From Tenodera sinensis (taxonomy: Eukaryota > Arthropoda > Insecta > Mantodea > Mantidae), in NCBI GenBank assembly GCA_030765045.1, contig CM060967.1, positions 170,635,251 to 170,699,250 on the forward strand: a stretch of DNA of 64,000 nt. Reading direction: 5' to 3'. Below are positions 51,252 to 61,084 of this stretch, one piece after another. Both the position numbers and the translations under genes were made by a program. Under the pieces are notes generated by a model that saw only the letters and a list, made by a program, of their open reading frames with translations, was not told where the DNA came from and searched no databases. Numbering within the stretch: position 1 is the first letter of the stretch; each line of letters begins with the position of its first letter.

Positions 51252-51469
51252 AGTAACGACGCATGAGGGACTTTTTGTAGGCTTTGCAATTTTTTCCGCC
51301 TGGGGACATGCGCCCCGATTGTCCATCGGAATCCTCAGAGTCCGTACAGTAGTCCCCGCGACAAGGACTTAGCGGCGAAAGTGTCCACTTGAAACGCGAC
51401 GAGTTCAAACTAAGATCTAAAGGTACGCTGTCCGGTTCCATCCTGGCAGTGTCCACTTCCAACATTGTG
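51252..51469 (-). CDS. Eip74EF: E74 (Eip74EF-like) N-terminal coding exon, probable isoform-specific start
   Basis: On the minus strand a pyrimidine-rich acceptor ending TCTCTCTCATTAG precedes CACAATG. The ATG at 51465-51463 opens 71 codons that run to the donor TGTAAGTAC, leaving one base (phase 1). That base plus the first two of the next exon makes Leu, so the frame continues exactly into the exon at 18525. Visible parts: PLDLS at residues 15-19 (the CtBP-binding PxDLS form), an acidic Ser/Asp stretch around 41-48, and a basic end, AYKKSLMRRY. E74 is an ecdysone-induced nuclear transcription factor with alternative N-termini; the E74A-type start is not seen here, so an E74B-like start is my inference. 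A second Met at residue 9 could also initiate. The 5' UTR exon and promoter are not identified. Identity rests on phase match, composition and position rather than on a strong family motif. Confidence 0.68.
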
Positions 51470-52040
51470 CTAATGAGAGAGATAGACAGGCAATTCACAA
51501 AATCTCTAATAACAACATCGACGACACCATTGTCAGTTTCGGTGATCACAAATTAATTCAGTCACACGTTTATCTGAATCACTCACACTTAAAATGCACA
51601 ATTTAGATGCTCCTTTTTTTGTTGTTGTTTAAATAGCAAGTGAACTTTTATAAATATTTTTCATTTTTTAGGGACATCGATCGGATCATCACAGGAAATA
51701 CACACGCCACATGTAATCAATCACAAAGTGCGGGCACATGGAGTGTAAGCTGTCAGTGGGATACACATACACATAAACACAGGCTATATGGACGCAACCG
51801 ACACTATCTATCGTCCTTCGCTTCCACAGGCCGACTGCATAGTCGCTCGCTCGGTCTGGCCCACTGACTCATATCCCGCCGCGATGCTCGGAAACGCTCG
51901 GCTACCGTCGTGCCAGCGGGACGGATGTAAAGCCGAAAAGAAAACGAGGAAAACACAACACTCCTAATTGGGTTACAATTACTTGGAAACAAACAAAAAT
52001 CAGAGCAAAATCAAACAATAACACATCTAGGGCTTATCCG
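51470..52040. other. Sequence upstream of the N-terminal E74 exon, possible 5' UTR/promoter zone
   Basis: 51470-51570 carries the acceptor's pyrimidine tract. 51700-51930 is GC-richer, and on the minus strand contains GAGTCAGTGGG, an arthropod initiator-like TCAGT. No 5' UTR exon donor can be fixed by eye, so a promoter here is only possible. Confidence 0.25.
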
Positions 52041-52273
52041 AGCCACACGAGCCTCAAAGGCACATTTAGTACTAAAAAAAGAAATTCACAAAATTAACCA
52101 GTTAAAATGCTTAACCAGACAAAAATCTCGGCTCCCTCTGCAATTCAAGAAACTAATCTACGCTTTCATAACTAAACGAATTTGGCCCTACTTCTGTGGT
52201 ATATGGGGCTATCCAGTAAATGAAAATATCAGGAAAATAGGGCAAATCCAAAATCGGATCTTAAGAATGTTTT
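52041..52273 (+). mobile_element. LINE remnant, Jockey/I-type reverse transcriptase C-terminal part
   Basis: An uninterrupted frame without an ATG reads LPLQFKKLIYAFITKRIWPY, then CGIWG and IGQIQNRILRM. This matches the l-x-x-K-x-x-l-Y-x-x-x-l-x-P-x-W-x-Y-G-x-x-x-W-G ... Q-N-R-x-L-R pattern of Jockey-like non-LTR elements. It stops where a SINE C fragment begins. Confidence 0.88.
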
Positions 52274-52275
52274 AT

Positions 52276-52330
52276 CGGTCTGGGTGGCTCAGTGAGTTTA
52301 GACGCTAGTCTACTGATAATGGAGTTATCT
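52276..52330 (+). mobile_element. tRNA-derived SINE, family C, fragment
   Basis: CTGGGTGGCTCAGTGAGTTT then GACGCTAGTCTACTGAT follows the head of the copy at 10889. It directly abuts the LINE fragment. Confidence 0.7.
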
Positions 52331-52627
52331 AAACACAAATAATAAACCCTTATCTTAAACAAAAACATGCGGATCTTTCAAGCACCAGCTATCTATTTAT
52401 CCATTCTTTTCATTTAAAGTTGGGTTGAGTATACGAGGAAACATTTCAGTTACTTATACTGTTTTTCCGCACAGGTTACCGAGGCCACTAGAGAATTGCC
52501 TTACTCCATATGCACATAATCTGTTACACAGGTTCTTACGTCACTTATGCTGAAATTAAGCGACGCTCACTTTTTATATTGTAGCTCACTGGTGTCTTGC
52601 CACTATACTGTAAAATGAGTTGAGGCG

Positions 52628-52649
52628 AGGTTAGGTTAGGTTAGGTTAG
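52628..52649. repeat. Short (TTAGG)n tract
   Basis: AGGTTAGGTTAGGTTAGGTTA, about four units of the insect telomeric repeat, interstitial. Confidence 0.85.
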
Positions 52650-52963
52650 CTAAGCAGTTTTTTTTAATGAGGGTTTTATATATGTACTGCAGCTCATTAC
52701 AAATTAAGCGAAGCTTGCTTTGTTCGTCTTCCTAATATGCGCCTTACTGCTGTAAGACTAAACTAGTACACAATGTTACAAACTTCATGTCATGGAATGA
52801 GAAACTAACATACGCACATAAAAGCACGAAAGTAAACCTAGAAAAAGAAACATCGGCGTTCTCTCAAGGATGGGAAAAGGAGACATTACAGAATAATGGT
52901 GGTACTATATTTATCTCTGTAATTCGAGTTCACCTCTTAGAAGAGATGTTTACTTTTGTTGTT

Positions 52964-53090
<127 letters not shown>

Positions 53091-53580
53091 TTACTGACTT
53101 TAATAATAGATGTATATAAAATAGAGATAGGCCACAACTTCTCATAACACTGAAGCCTTGAGGGTTATTGCATTATTCTCATACCTTTACAGTTTTAAAA
53201 GAAGAAGAGCTGTTCCTTCAATAGGGAGAACTAAAATGTTTGCAGGAGTATTTTCTGGGGTTTCACATTCTCTTCAGCAGTTCAGTTCTGTCCCTCTCTC
53301 GAATGTACTCCTCCCCTTTTTTCTCTGTCTTCTCCGTGTTCTGCTTCGCTTCGGTCTTGCTCCAACAATAGTTTTCTTTTACGCTGATTAGGTGACCATA
53401 CCATTCTAAAATTAGTTTCTCTGTCTCCTCCGCACTTAATAGTTATATTTCTAACTATTTTTGCTTGTTCATATCAGTTTTTCTCAACGATTTCATTTCT
53501 AGGATGCTATTTTACCTAACACCATCAGCTCCTTACCATAAGGCGCGTAAATACATTGTTTATTTATTTTAATTTTCTGC

Positions 53581-53593
<13 letters not shown>

Positions 53594-53613
<20 letters not shown>

Positions 53614-53620
53614 TTTTTCA
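53594..53620. repeat. T-run
   Basis: About 26 T preceded by TTTCTTTTC units. Confidence 0.85.
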
Positions 53621-53752
53621 ATATTAGCATTACAGATTTGGTAAAAAACATTGTTTGCTTTATTATTTATTTATGCCAACAAACTTACTGCTGGTGGTCT
53701 AACCGGGAAAGTACGAATCGGCTGGGGAACTTAATGTCATACTGGCAAGTTG

Positions 53753-53824
53753 GTCATGGTAGCTTAGTGGTTAAAGCAGCCGCTCTAAAGCGGAAGATCC
53801 GTGGTTCAAATCCCGGCTATGGCA
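53753..53824 (+). repeat. tRNA-like sequence (tRNA pseudogene or SINE head)
   Basis: It has a 7-bp acceptor stem (GTCATGG/CTATGGC, two wobbles), a GCTT/AAGC D-stem, A-box TAGCTTAGTGG and B-box GGTTCAAATCC. The anticodon loop is a base short and the T-stem has two mismatches. It is not a functional tRNA by this reading. Confidence 0.6.
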
Positions 53825-55796
53825 TTGAATTTTTCAGTCCTGATTTCACCTCTTAAACATTGTTTGCTTTATTTACTCTGTTTTCATGTTTTAATTCTAT
53901 ATTTATATTTCCATCTTCTCTAATTTTCATTGATTTGCTTTTATTTATGTTCATTTCATACCTCTTTTCAAGTGCACTTGCCCATTCTGTTATCCCTAGC
54001 CTCGAGTATTAATTCTAATTAGTAGTATGTCGTCAACATAAACAAGTGATTGTGAATATACTGTTTTCAAGCGCCAATTGCCTTATTTATATCTGTTAGT
54101 ATTACAATGCCCTGTTTTTATGGTGTGTAATACATGTGTGTGATATGCACTATTGGATCTCAGCAGCAAATGCTAAATATGATTTCTTTTCGGAGTTGAT
54201 GGTTGTAAGGTCTCAGGTTTGCTGATATCTGAAGAAGTGCTCGAGTCATCACTGGGGATAGGGAAAACCCCACCGCAATAAAAGGGAAGTATCTAGGCAA
54301 CTCTCCCCTTACCTGGCACTGTGTGTTAGAAGACAGTTAGTTATCCTCAAACGTAACGGATGTGGCTGTTAAAACATCATACCCTTAAATAATACTAATA
54401 TTAGGTCTAGTTTTTTAACCTTTATTCGTGAATAAGGACCTGCAAAGGAACCTACTTTTAAATTCAGATGTAAACATGAATAGCACTTGTGAAATGAATT
54501 GTTTACTCGTTCAACCACGCGTGCACATTCTGTGCTGGTGGTATTTCCCCGCAACTAATGTAAACGCAGTTTAAAACAAAGAAGAAAAAAAAAAACGATT
54601 CATTAAATGTCATTTTCCACCGAGTGTATGTCGTATGGAAGAATGAGAGCGCATACGACGTTTATTTGCGTTTGCTTGAGTACATATAACTTCTTTATAA
54701 TTAAAATAGTAAATCGTGATCATAAAGCAAATGACTTATAAAAACAGAATCAAGTGCATTGGTTTCGAAACGATCCTTCATGTGATGTAATTGATTTTAG
54801 AGTGCAGAAGTCGCAGAAATTCCAATGGTATGACGTAATCGTTTCATTGTTCCGTGTAAAATGCTTTCTAAGGGCAATTTCAGTTTCTGCAAATCACATT
54901 GGCTTTTGTACTGCAGTGACAGTTTCTTCTTGTTCTCAAATATGGTTTATTCCTTATTCAACGACGATTTTTGTCTAATCTCTGAGATATATTTAATTCG
55001 GTAAAAGTCACTCCAATACAATTTTCATTCTTGAAGACATTGAATGCACGTAAATAACTTGTAGCTCAAATGGAATTTGTTTACGAGTGGGAAGGGTGGT
55101 CTGTTGAAAATTCTACGAGTGTAAAAATATCTTACATTCCACAAGTTGCATTGATGATTTTATTTACGAACCATACAAAACATTCGCAATATATCCTTTT
55201 AAGAAATCAAAATAAAATATTATGAGAGCAAGGTTTACAGCCATATTCAGCATAAAGAATTGAATAACACGAGTAGCGTATCTGTAACAGAAAAATCTAC
55301 ACTTCTCAAATTTGAAACTCTTTGGTTACCCCGTGGTCTTCTTACGGTTTTGTTGGATAAATACAACTTGTTAGGTTTTGCTAGTAACATTTTACTTAAA
55401 TAGTCCAGGAGTTTGTTTAAGGAGAAATATAAGAATGAGGTTGGATTGGAGCTCAACAATATGAAGTCGCAATTGTAAAGGAAATTCCGTAAATAGCGAG
55501 CGCTAAAGCCAATCTGTTTACAGTTCCTCTCGTCCCTTTGAATTATGCAACCCTCACTGTGGCAATGTAATGCGGAAACACCTCTCAAGGGGCAAAGTGG
55601 ATATAACAGTTCTAGCTGTCTACTGACGCAAAACCAGACACTTGTACTAGTAGTATGACTCAATGTTGTTAAAGAAAAGAGGTGCACTGAGGGAAAGCGT
55701 CTATGGTATAATACAGCTCATCCTAGACTTACCTAGTAATTGCGACTTTGTTTCAGCCAACACATCACAGGAGCAGCTGTTTATAGAGGTTCATTT

Positions 55797-55798
<2 letters not shown>
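53825..55798. other. Upstream sequence, nothing recognised
   Basis: AT-rich. A good minus-strand donor (CTAG|GTAAGTCTAG, about 55724-55737) has no accompanying exon evidence. Confidence 0.35.

Positions 55799-55799
<1 letters not shown>

Positions 55800-55834
<35 letters not shown>
55800..55834. repeat. (CT)n microsatellite
   Basis: About 17 CT units. Confidence 0.96.
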
Positions 55835-55838
<4 letters not shown>

Positions 55839-57349
55839 TATGTTTTAATGGAGATTGTTTTGTAATGTTCGCAGAGGTAAACGTAAATGCCTGAAAACGC
55901 GAAGTCCGCTGCAAAAGGGGAGAATGTCATTGTTTTGTTATTTTCCGTAAAATGAATTTCAAACTCTAAAACTATAGACAGTACATTGAACAAATTGAAA
56001 TGGTTTATTTTTTGTCACATAACTGAATGCACATTCCTCTGTTAATACAAGTTTTCCATACACCATCGTTCTTATCAAAGTAATTTTTCGGTCACTGATG
56101 CACAAAAAGAAACTGCAACTTCTTTCTATGAAGTATTGTAGTATAGTATTGTCTTAGAACTGAACTAAAGAGCTGCATTGAACTTTTCTCATGAAATTGT
56201 TAATAAATGGTGTTATTGCTACTCACGAGCTCTCAATGGTGATAACTGAACAACAGTTATATTCGAGAACTTGCAGTCGAAGGAATGTTTCAATTGTTCA
56301 AAGTAGGTATTGGAATACAGTGTATTCAATTCTTGAAAATATCCTATTCTGCCCATCATTAATGGTCAGTTATAATGCAGTGTAGCAAACACACAACACA
56401 TTCTCCTTCTTGCACGGCTTTTCTTGGACATGTCCCCTTTTTGTGTTGGAGTCAAATATTTAAACCTCTGCCTGCGAGAGACCATCATGCTTTTTGTAGT
56501 GCGTTAAAGGTTAAATTATTCTATTCCATCTGATCTATCATAATGCACATTCATCTCAGCTTTTACAAAATGGTGACGTTCCCCCTTTTGCAGTGGATTC
56601 TTCATCAGTTATTCCAATTTGTATGTTTATTAGTGGTCTCGTGTCGAGCAGGCTTTACTCTGGATGATGATCTGGACTTCCTGATGGCCAACCTTGGTAT
56701 GCTATAAACTCGGAATATTGTCCACATGTGTGAGCTGGTGCACAGTCTTGTTCGTAATACCTACTCATATCATACGTCGTATACATATCAATAGAACACT
56801 ACAGCTAACACGCTTGGTACCAATTAGGCTATTTAAATGACCAACAAACTAAGTGGCAATGGCTATAAGATTTCCCCAGCAGACATTCGCTTGGTGAATA
56901 TTACGGAGCACGTTCAGGAAGTCTTTTGTTCTCCGGAAAGACACAAAGGACAAGGAAGGATCTTGTGTAAGGAATTATTCGCACAGGAATTCTACCTGCA
57001 GAAAACAAGCATGGGCCCAGTCTACAAAACCTGTTTGCACTTGGGATATGACCTGCACAGCAGGTGTATGGTCGTCCAAGTAACAAAAAACATAACTAGA
57101 GCGAAAATACAAATTAAATTAGAACATGTTTTACCGAATCTACCAATCCTTTTAGAAATACTGTACACTTCTGCTTGGAAAATACAATGCTAAATTTAGC
57201 ACAAAAACACGAGAATTACATTCACATAACATTACATATTTGAAAGGGGATACAAATTGCTTTTAAATTTCATACTCTGTCCTCTATAACGCGAATAACA
57301 ACTGGAGGTTAGCAGTACTTCAAAATATGAAATTAAGTTTTGAGGAATT
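55835..57349. other. Upstream sequence, nothing recognised
   Basis: A 118-codon plus frame at 56837-57193 lacks recognised domains and flanking gene signals; nothing else was identified. Confidence 0.35.
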
Positions 57350-57565
57350 CGAACCAATAACTGATATCTCGGAAATGACACAAAAAGCTTATTTGCAATA
57401 ATTGTTTTAAAGTTTTTGTTTATTCCTTATGGTTTATCCATTACAAAAAAGTATTAAACTTTGTTCCAAACGAAGAGAACTTCGCAGGTTATTCCCAAAA
57501 CATTCAAAACAAACAGAAAGTCATGTCAATGCAAGACAGATTTTTAATGTAATGCCACTTTTTAA
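57350..57565 (+). repeat. TIR repeat family, copy 16 (fragment)
   Basis: GATATCTCGGAAATGACAC, TTCCTTATGGTTTATCC, CGAAGAGAACTTCGCAGG and TTCCCAAAACATTC match the middle of the family. Confidence 0.72.
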
Positions 57566-57859
57566 GATAAAATAGCCAGAAACATAGAATATAAAGGTGT
57601 TTACTTTGGCATGTGATATTTGTATCTGAGCGAGCGAGCAAGTGTTCAGGAAAGAACTAGTTGCAGTCACTGCCAGGCAGGTATAGAGCCTTGTGGAGGA
57701 CAGCGTTACCTAACAGTAGGCACGATTAGTTATCGTCAGAGAAAACGACATACCCACCATATAATCTGCTTCACGTTGCAACAAAGCGGTATTCTGCAAT
57801 TGGTTACACTTATCTACCTTTATGGAAGCAAATTAGCTGTTAATCGCACCAATTTTAGA

Positions 57860-57975
57860 ACTCTTACTTTCTCTACCACCGAGAAATATTGCATTTCCAC
57901 CTAAAATTCAATATGAGAATTCACCGAAAACACAGGTTTTGAGAACACCTGAATAAAAATCTTTTTTAAGTAAAA
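57860..57975 (-). repeat. TIR repeat family, copy 17 (end fragment)
   Basis: CTTACTTTCTCTACCACC, CCTAAAATTCAATATGAGA, ATTCACCGAAAACACAGG: only the TIR end and first 100 bases. Confidence 0.72.
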
Positions 57976-58539
57976 TAGTTGTCTTGTCTGAAATGGCATA
58001 GGTATATAATGGCACCTGCTATCAGGGATAGATCTTGTTTCATTCAAATGGCGCTATTAGCTGAGTAACTATCCTATACTATAAAACCAAAATAGAATAC
58101 ATTTCACAAAATTAAAAGAATTAAATAAAGTGATATAATTTATAAAATAAAACAAAATACTAAAACTAAAATGAAATAATTACCCATTTAGTACATCTAA
58201 CTTTTCAATTTAAATCAACTGAAATACGTCCTAAAACCAAGATAAAATTATTATAAACCAAGCATCTCCCAAAGTCAAAAGGACTGGCTGTATAGTGTTA
58301 TTTTCAATTGTGGCCCAATTATTGGGGTTTCCGTACATCCCTAGGGATCATAGCGATCTCCCAATTAGTGTGGTTACTGCACCTCAATAGTGACATTCAA
58401 AAGCAGTGTAGGTAACGTTGAAGAAAAGACAGTTTTGCAAGAGTTGACATGCAAGGAAAGCGCAGGTATAGGTACAAGGGATTCCAGGTAAGAGCTCAAC
58501 CTTACCTTGTCATTCTGTTGAACATGGCTGAAGTAAGGA

Positions 58540-58865
58540 TTTCTCCTCTTCTCTACCACTTACCCTGAATTCCACCCCAAATTTGGATATCGAGGTTATC
58601 CGAAAATACATATTTTGAGGCTGCCCTGAATTTTAAAAAAGTTTTGAGGACACGTGCATTAAAACAGTAACTCACCCCTTACAAATAAAGGGTTCTGAGA
58701 ATGGAAACTGGTAAACCATAAAAGATAGATAAAATCTTACCGCAGAAAAGTGTAGTTCACTTTAAAACAACCCTTTTAGAGCATGAGCCATTTACGTGCA
58801 ATATTTGTTATACGCTTGAATTGTTCAGCAATTCCATTTTTAAGTGCTGCCAACGTTAAGTCACA
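58540..58865 (-). repeat. TIR repeat family, copy 18
   Basis: CTTCTCTACCACTTACC, AAATTTGGATATCGAGG, CATATTTTGAGGCTGCCC and ATAGATAAAATCTTACC match in inverted order. Confidence 0.75.
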
Positions 58866-59166
58866 TAAAACGGGTAAATTTCAAGAAATGCGCTTCTCTA
58901 CAAAATCTAAAATGATTTTACTGCACGGTTTTTTAGTCTGAAGATTGTAAACTAACCTTACTGAAATGCTGCTAACTATTTGCAGAAACTATAATTAAAA
59001 CAATACCAACTTCCAAACCCTAAAGTTTGTTTGCATGTGTGAATTGAATTTAATCTGGTTGCCATAGGATTGGCCATTTCTTATGTAAAGCTTCCAGTGA
59101 TATGATATCCACCATTACGTTTATAATTGTCACGTTCTTTCTCTGCCACGACCTTACGTCCTTGTT

Positions 59167-59188
59167 CCCCCGCCCCGCCCCGCCCCCC
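59167..59188 (-). promoter_or_regulatory. GC-box / G-quadruplex-capable tract
   Basis: The minus strand reads GGGGGGCGGGGCGGGGCGGG. Four G-runs with one-base loops could form a quadruplex, and GGGGCGGGG is an Sp/KLF-type site. It lies on the E74 sense strand upstream of the N-terminal exon. Confidence 0.5.
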
Positions 59189-59834
59189 GAGCCCATTTAT
59201 TGCTATAGCGACCTTGTGTTAAGTGCCTAGAACCATTAATTGGGAGTAAAATGCAAACAAAACAGCGATTTGACTCTAATATCTATCAGTGAACGGCTGT
59301 ATGGAGTGAGTCTGCGATGTCACATGATATAGGTAACATGAAAAAAATGACATTACCTCTGAAATGCGAATAGCGAGTTTAGTTTGCTGCGATGCTCTGA
59401 CTCACCTGAAACAAAAAGAAATTGGTTTCACTAACACATAAAACAAATAAAGACATTACATAGATATCTAATGTAACCCATATACATTTTTTTCTGTAAA
59501 TATACCTACTTCATATCTAAAGTACTGCAGATAGGGAATAGATCCAGGAATGGAAGCAATTTAAAAAAAAAGTTCGGTTATATAGTTACAAAATACACTG
59601 CACTGTTGTTATGCATTTGTTTGTCTCACTTTGGAAATAGGTTATGTTCAAGTCACTAAACATTTTGAGACAGTTATTTTCTTTGGGCAATTGTGTCTAC
59701 TTGTTGTTCTATCATTTCTCAGACAAATTATCAGTTTCCATAACTTCAGAATGTGATACATTTTCACCATTTAATCATCAGACTTCACTTGCAAACACTG
59801 TCAACGTTTTTCCCACTAAACTATATGTTTCGAC

Positions 59835-60145
59835 AATTTTACTTTCTCTGCTACGTAAGGAAAGTATTGTATTCTACCCAAAAATTCGATGTCGAGATTT
59901 CACAGGAAATATGATTTGAAGCCCCCTGAATAAAAAACAACTACAAAAAAATGCGCGCGCGTGTGTGAACAGCACAATTCAAAAACGAAAAATCTGTTAA
60001 AAACCAAACTTGGTATTGTCTTTCAAGGATACAACACGAAGATTTTGAAGAAAATTGCTCCATCCTAAACTACCCTTTACATGAAAACTTTTTCGATCAT
60101 TTTTATTTTCTCGAAAATGGCTCTAACACTCTATTGACAATTGCT
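59835..60145 (-). repeat. TIR repeat family, copy 19
   Basis: The best right-end copy: TTACTTTCTCTGCTACG, GTATTCTACCCAAAAATTCG, AGATTTCACAGGAAAT, AGCCCCCTGAATAAAA, CACGAAGATTTTGAAG, CCTAAACTACCCTTTACATG. Confidence 0.85.
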
Positions 60146-60347
60146 GCCACCTAGCGATAAATCATGGCAATTCAGCACGAGCTTTCATTTAAAAAAAAAA
60201 AAAAAAAGACTTGGGGACTTTGTCTCTATTGCCACAAAATTACCATGATCTGTTGCGCACTTAAATAGTTAAACCTTAAAATGTTTCATGGACAACTCCG
60301 TATCTACTACCGGAAATAAATGAACTAAATAAACATTTAAGTCTAGA

Positions 60348-60530
60348 AGCTTTCACGGTGCGGTTCGCACTCGGGAGGTCGAGGGTTCGATTCCCGTCGA
60401 CTGCCCACTTGGACATTGGATTTTTCGTTAACTTTTCCTGGTTGGTAGACGATTGCTGTGCTGTTTTCTGTCTCCGAAGATTTCCTTTGCATTATTTCCC
60501 TTTAATTCTGTTTCCTTCTATTCTTGCAGA
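60348..60530 (+). mobile_element. tRNA-derived SINE, head plus body
   Basis: GCGGTTCGCACTCGGGAGGTC then GAGGGTTCGATTCCCGTCG is a clear B-box. A T-rich body with GTCTCCGAAGATTTCC follows up to a TTCTTGCAG. Confidence 0.65.
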
Positions 60531-60962
60531 TGTGCATTTAGGTTTCATGGCGTGTGGCGTGGATGCTTGCTCTAAGGAAAGAGTACTTCCGAGGACACTA
60601 GAGGGCTGCTTGATCGACGGGTCGTTCATCACCTTCTCTAGCACTGGGACGGGTCTTGGGGTCAGGAACTCTTCTGTCACGGAGGGGACTCCGACACTTT
60701 AGCTGATGGCTTACTGTGCGTCAGACCCCGGGAAAAGGAATTACATGAAAGTACCCTACAGGCATCACAGGCGAACTACAATCATAGTGATTCTTCAGCC
60801 CAAGTTCCAGGTCGCCACAGAGAACCCACCACCAGCCAGTCCCCCTGGAAGGGCGGCCAACCACAGCGCCTGCCCTCAGCCGAGCAGTGTATTTCCAGAG
60901 CGCAGGCACCAATGCAGCGCAGCCCATCGACGACCCCGCCGACTCTTACAACCAGGAAACAC
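60531..60962. other. Unclassified GC-rich block next to the minisatellite
   Basis: GC-rich and unlike its neighbours, with open frames of 60-115 codons on both strands. A pyrimidine tract and TTCTTGCAG precede it, like a splice acceptor on the plus strand, but the frame after it stops at about 60700 and has no recognised domain. It could be the body of the preceding SINE or an unknown element. Confidence 0.35.

Positions 60963-61001
<39 letters not shown>
60963..61001. repeat. (GA)n microsatellite
   Basis: About 19 GA units at the left border of the minisatellite region. Confidence 0.95.
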
Positions 61002-61008
<7 letters not shown>

Positions 61009-61084
61009 TGAAAAGACGTGAGATGGGGGACGTGAAGTAAATATCCTTCCCAGCATTCGAGTTCCACCTGAGTCATCCCGCTCG

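Noticed and set aside
53753..53824. A functional tRNA gene
   Set aside because: The anticodon loop is a base short and the T-stem has two mismatches, so a pseudogene or SINE head is more likely.
55724..55737. A strong minus-strand splice donor (CTAG|GTAAGTCTAG) as the E74 5' UTR exon
   Set aside because: One good donor motif without transcript, promoter or matching acceptor evidence is not enough in 64 kb.
56837..57193. 118-codon plus-strand frame
   Set aside because: No recognised domain, no splice or promoter support, and no sign of repeat origin; kept only as unexplained sequence.
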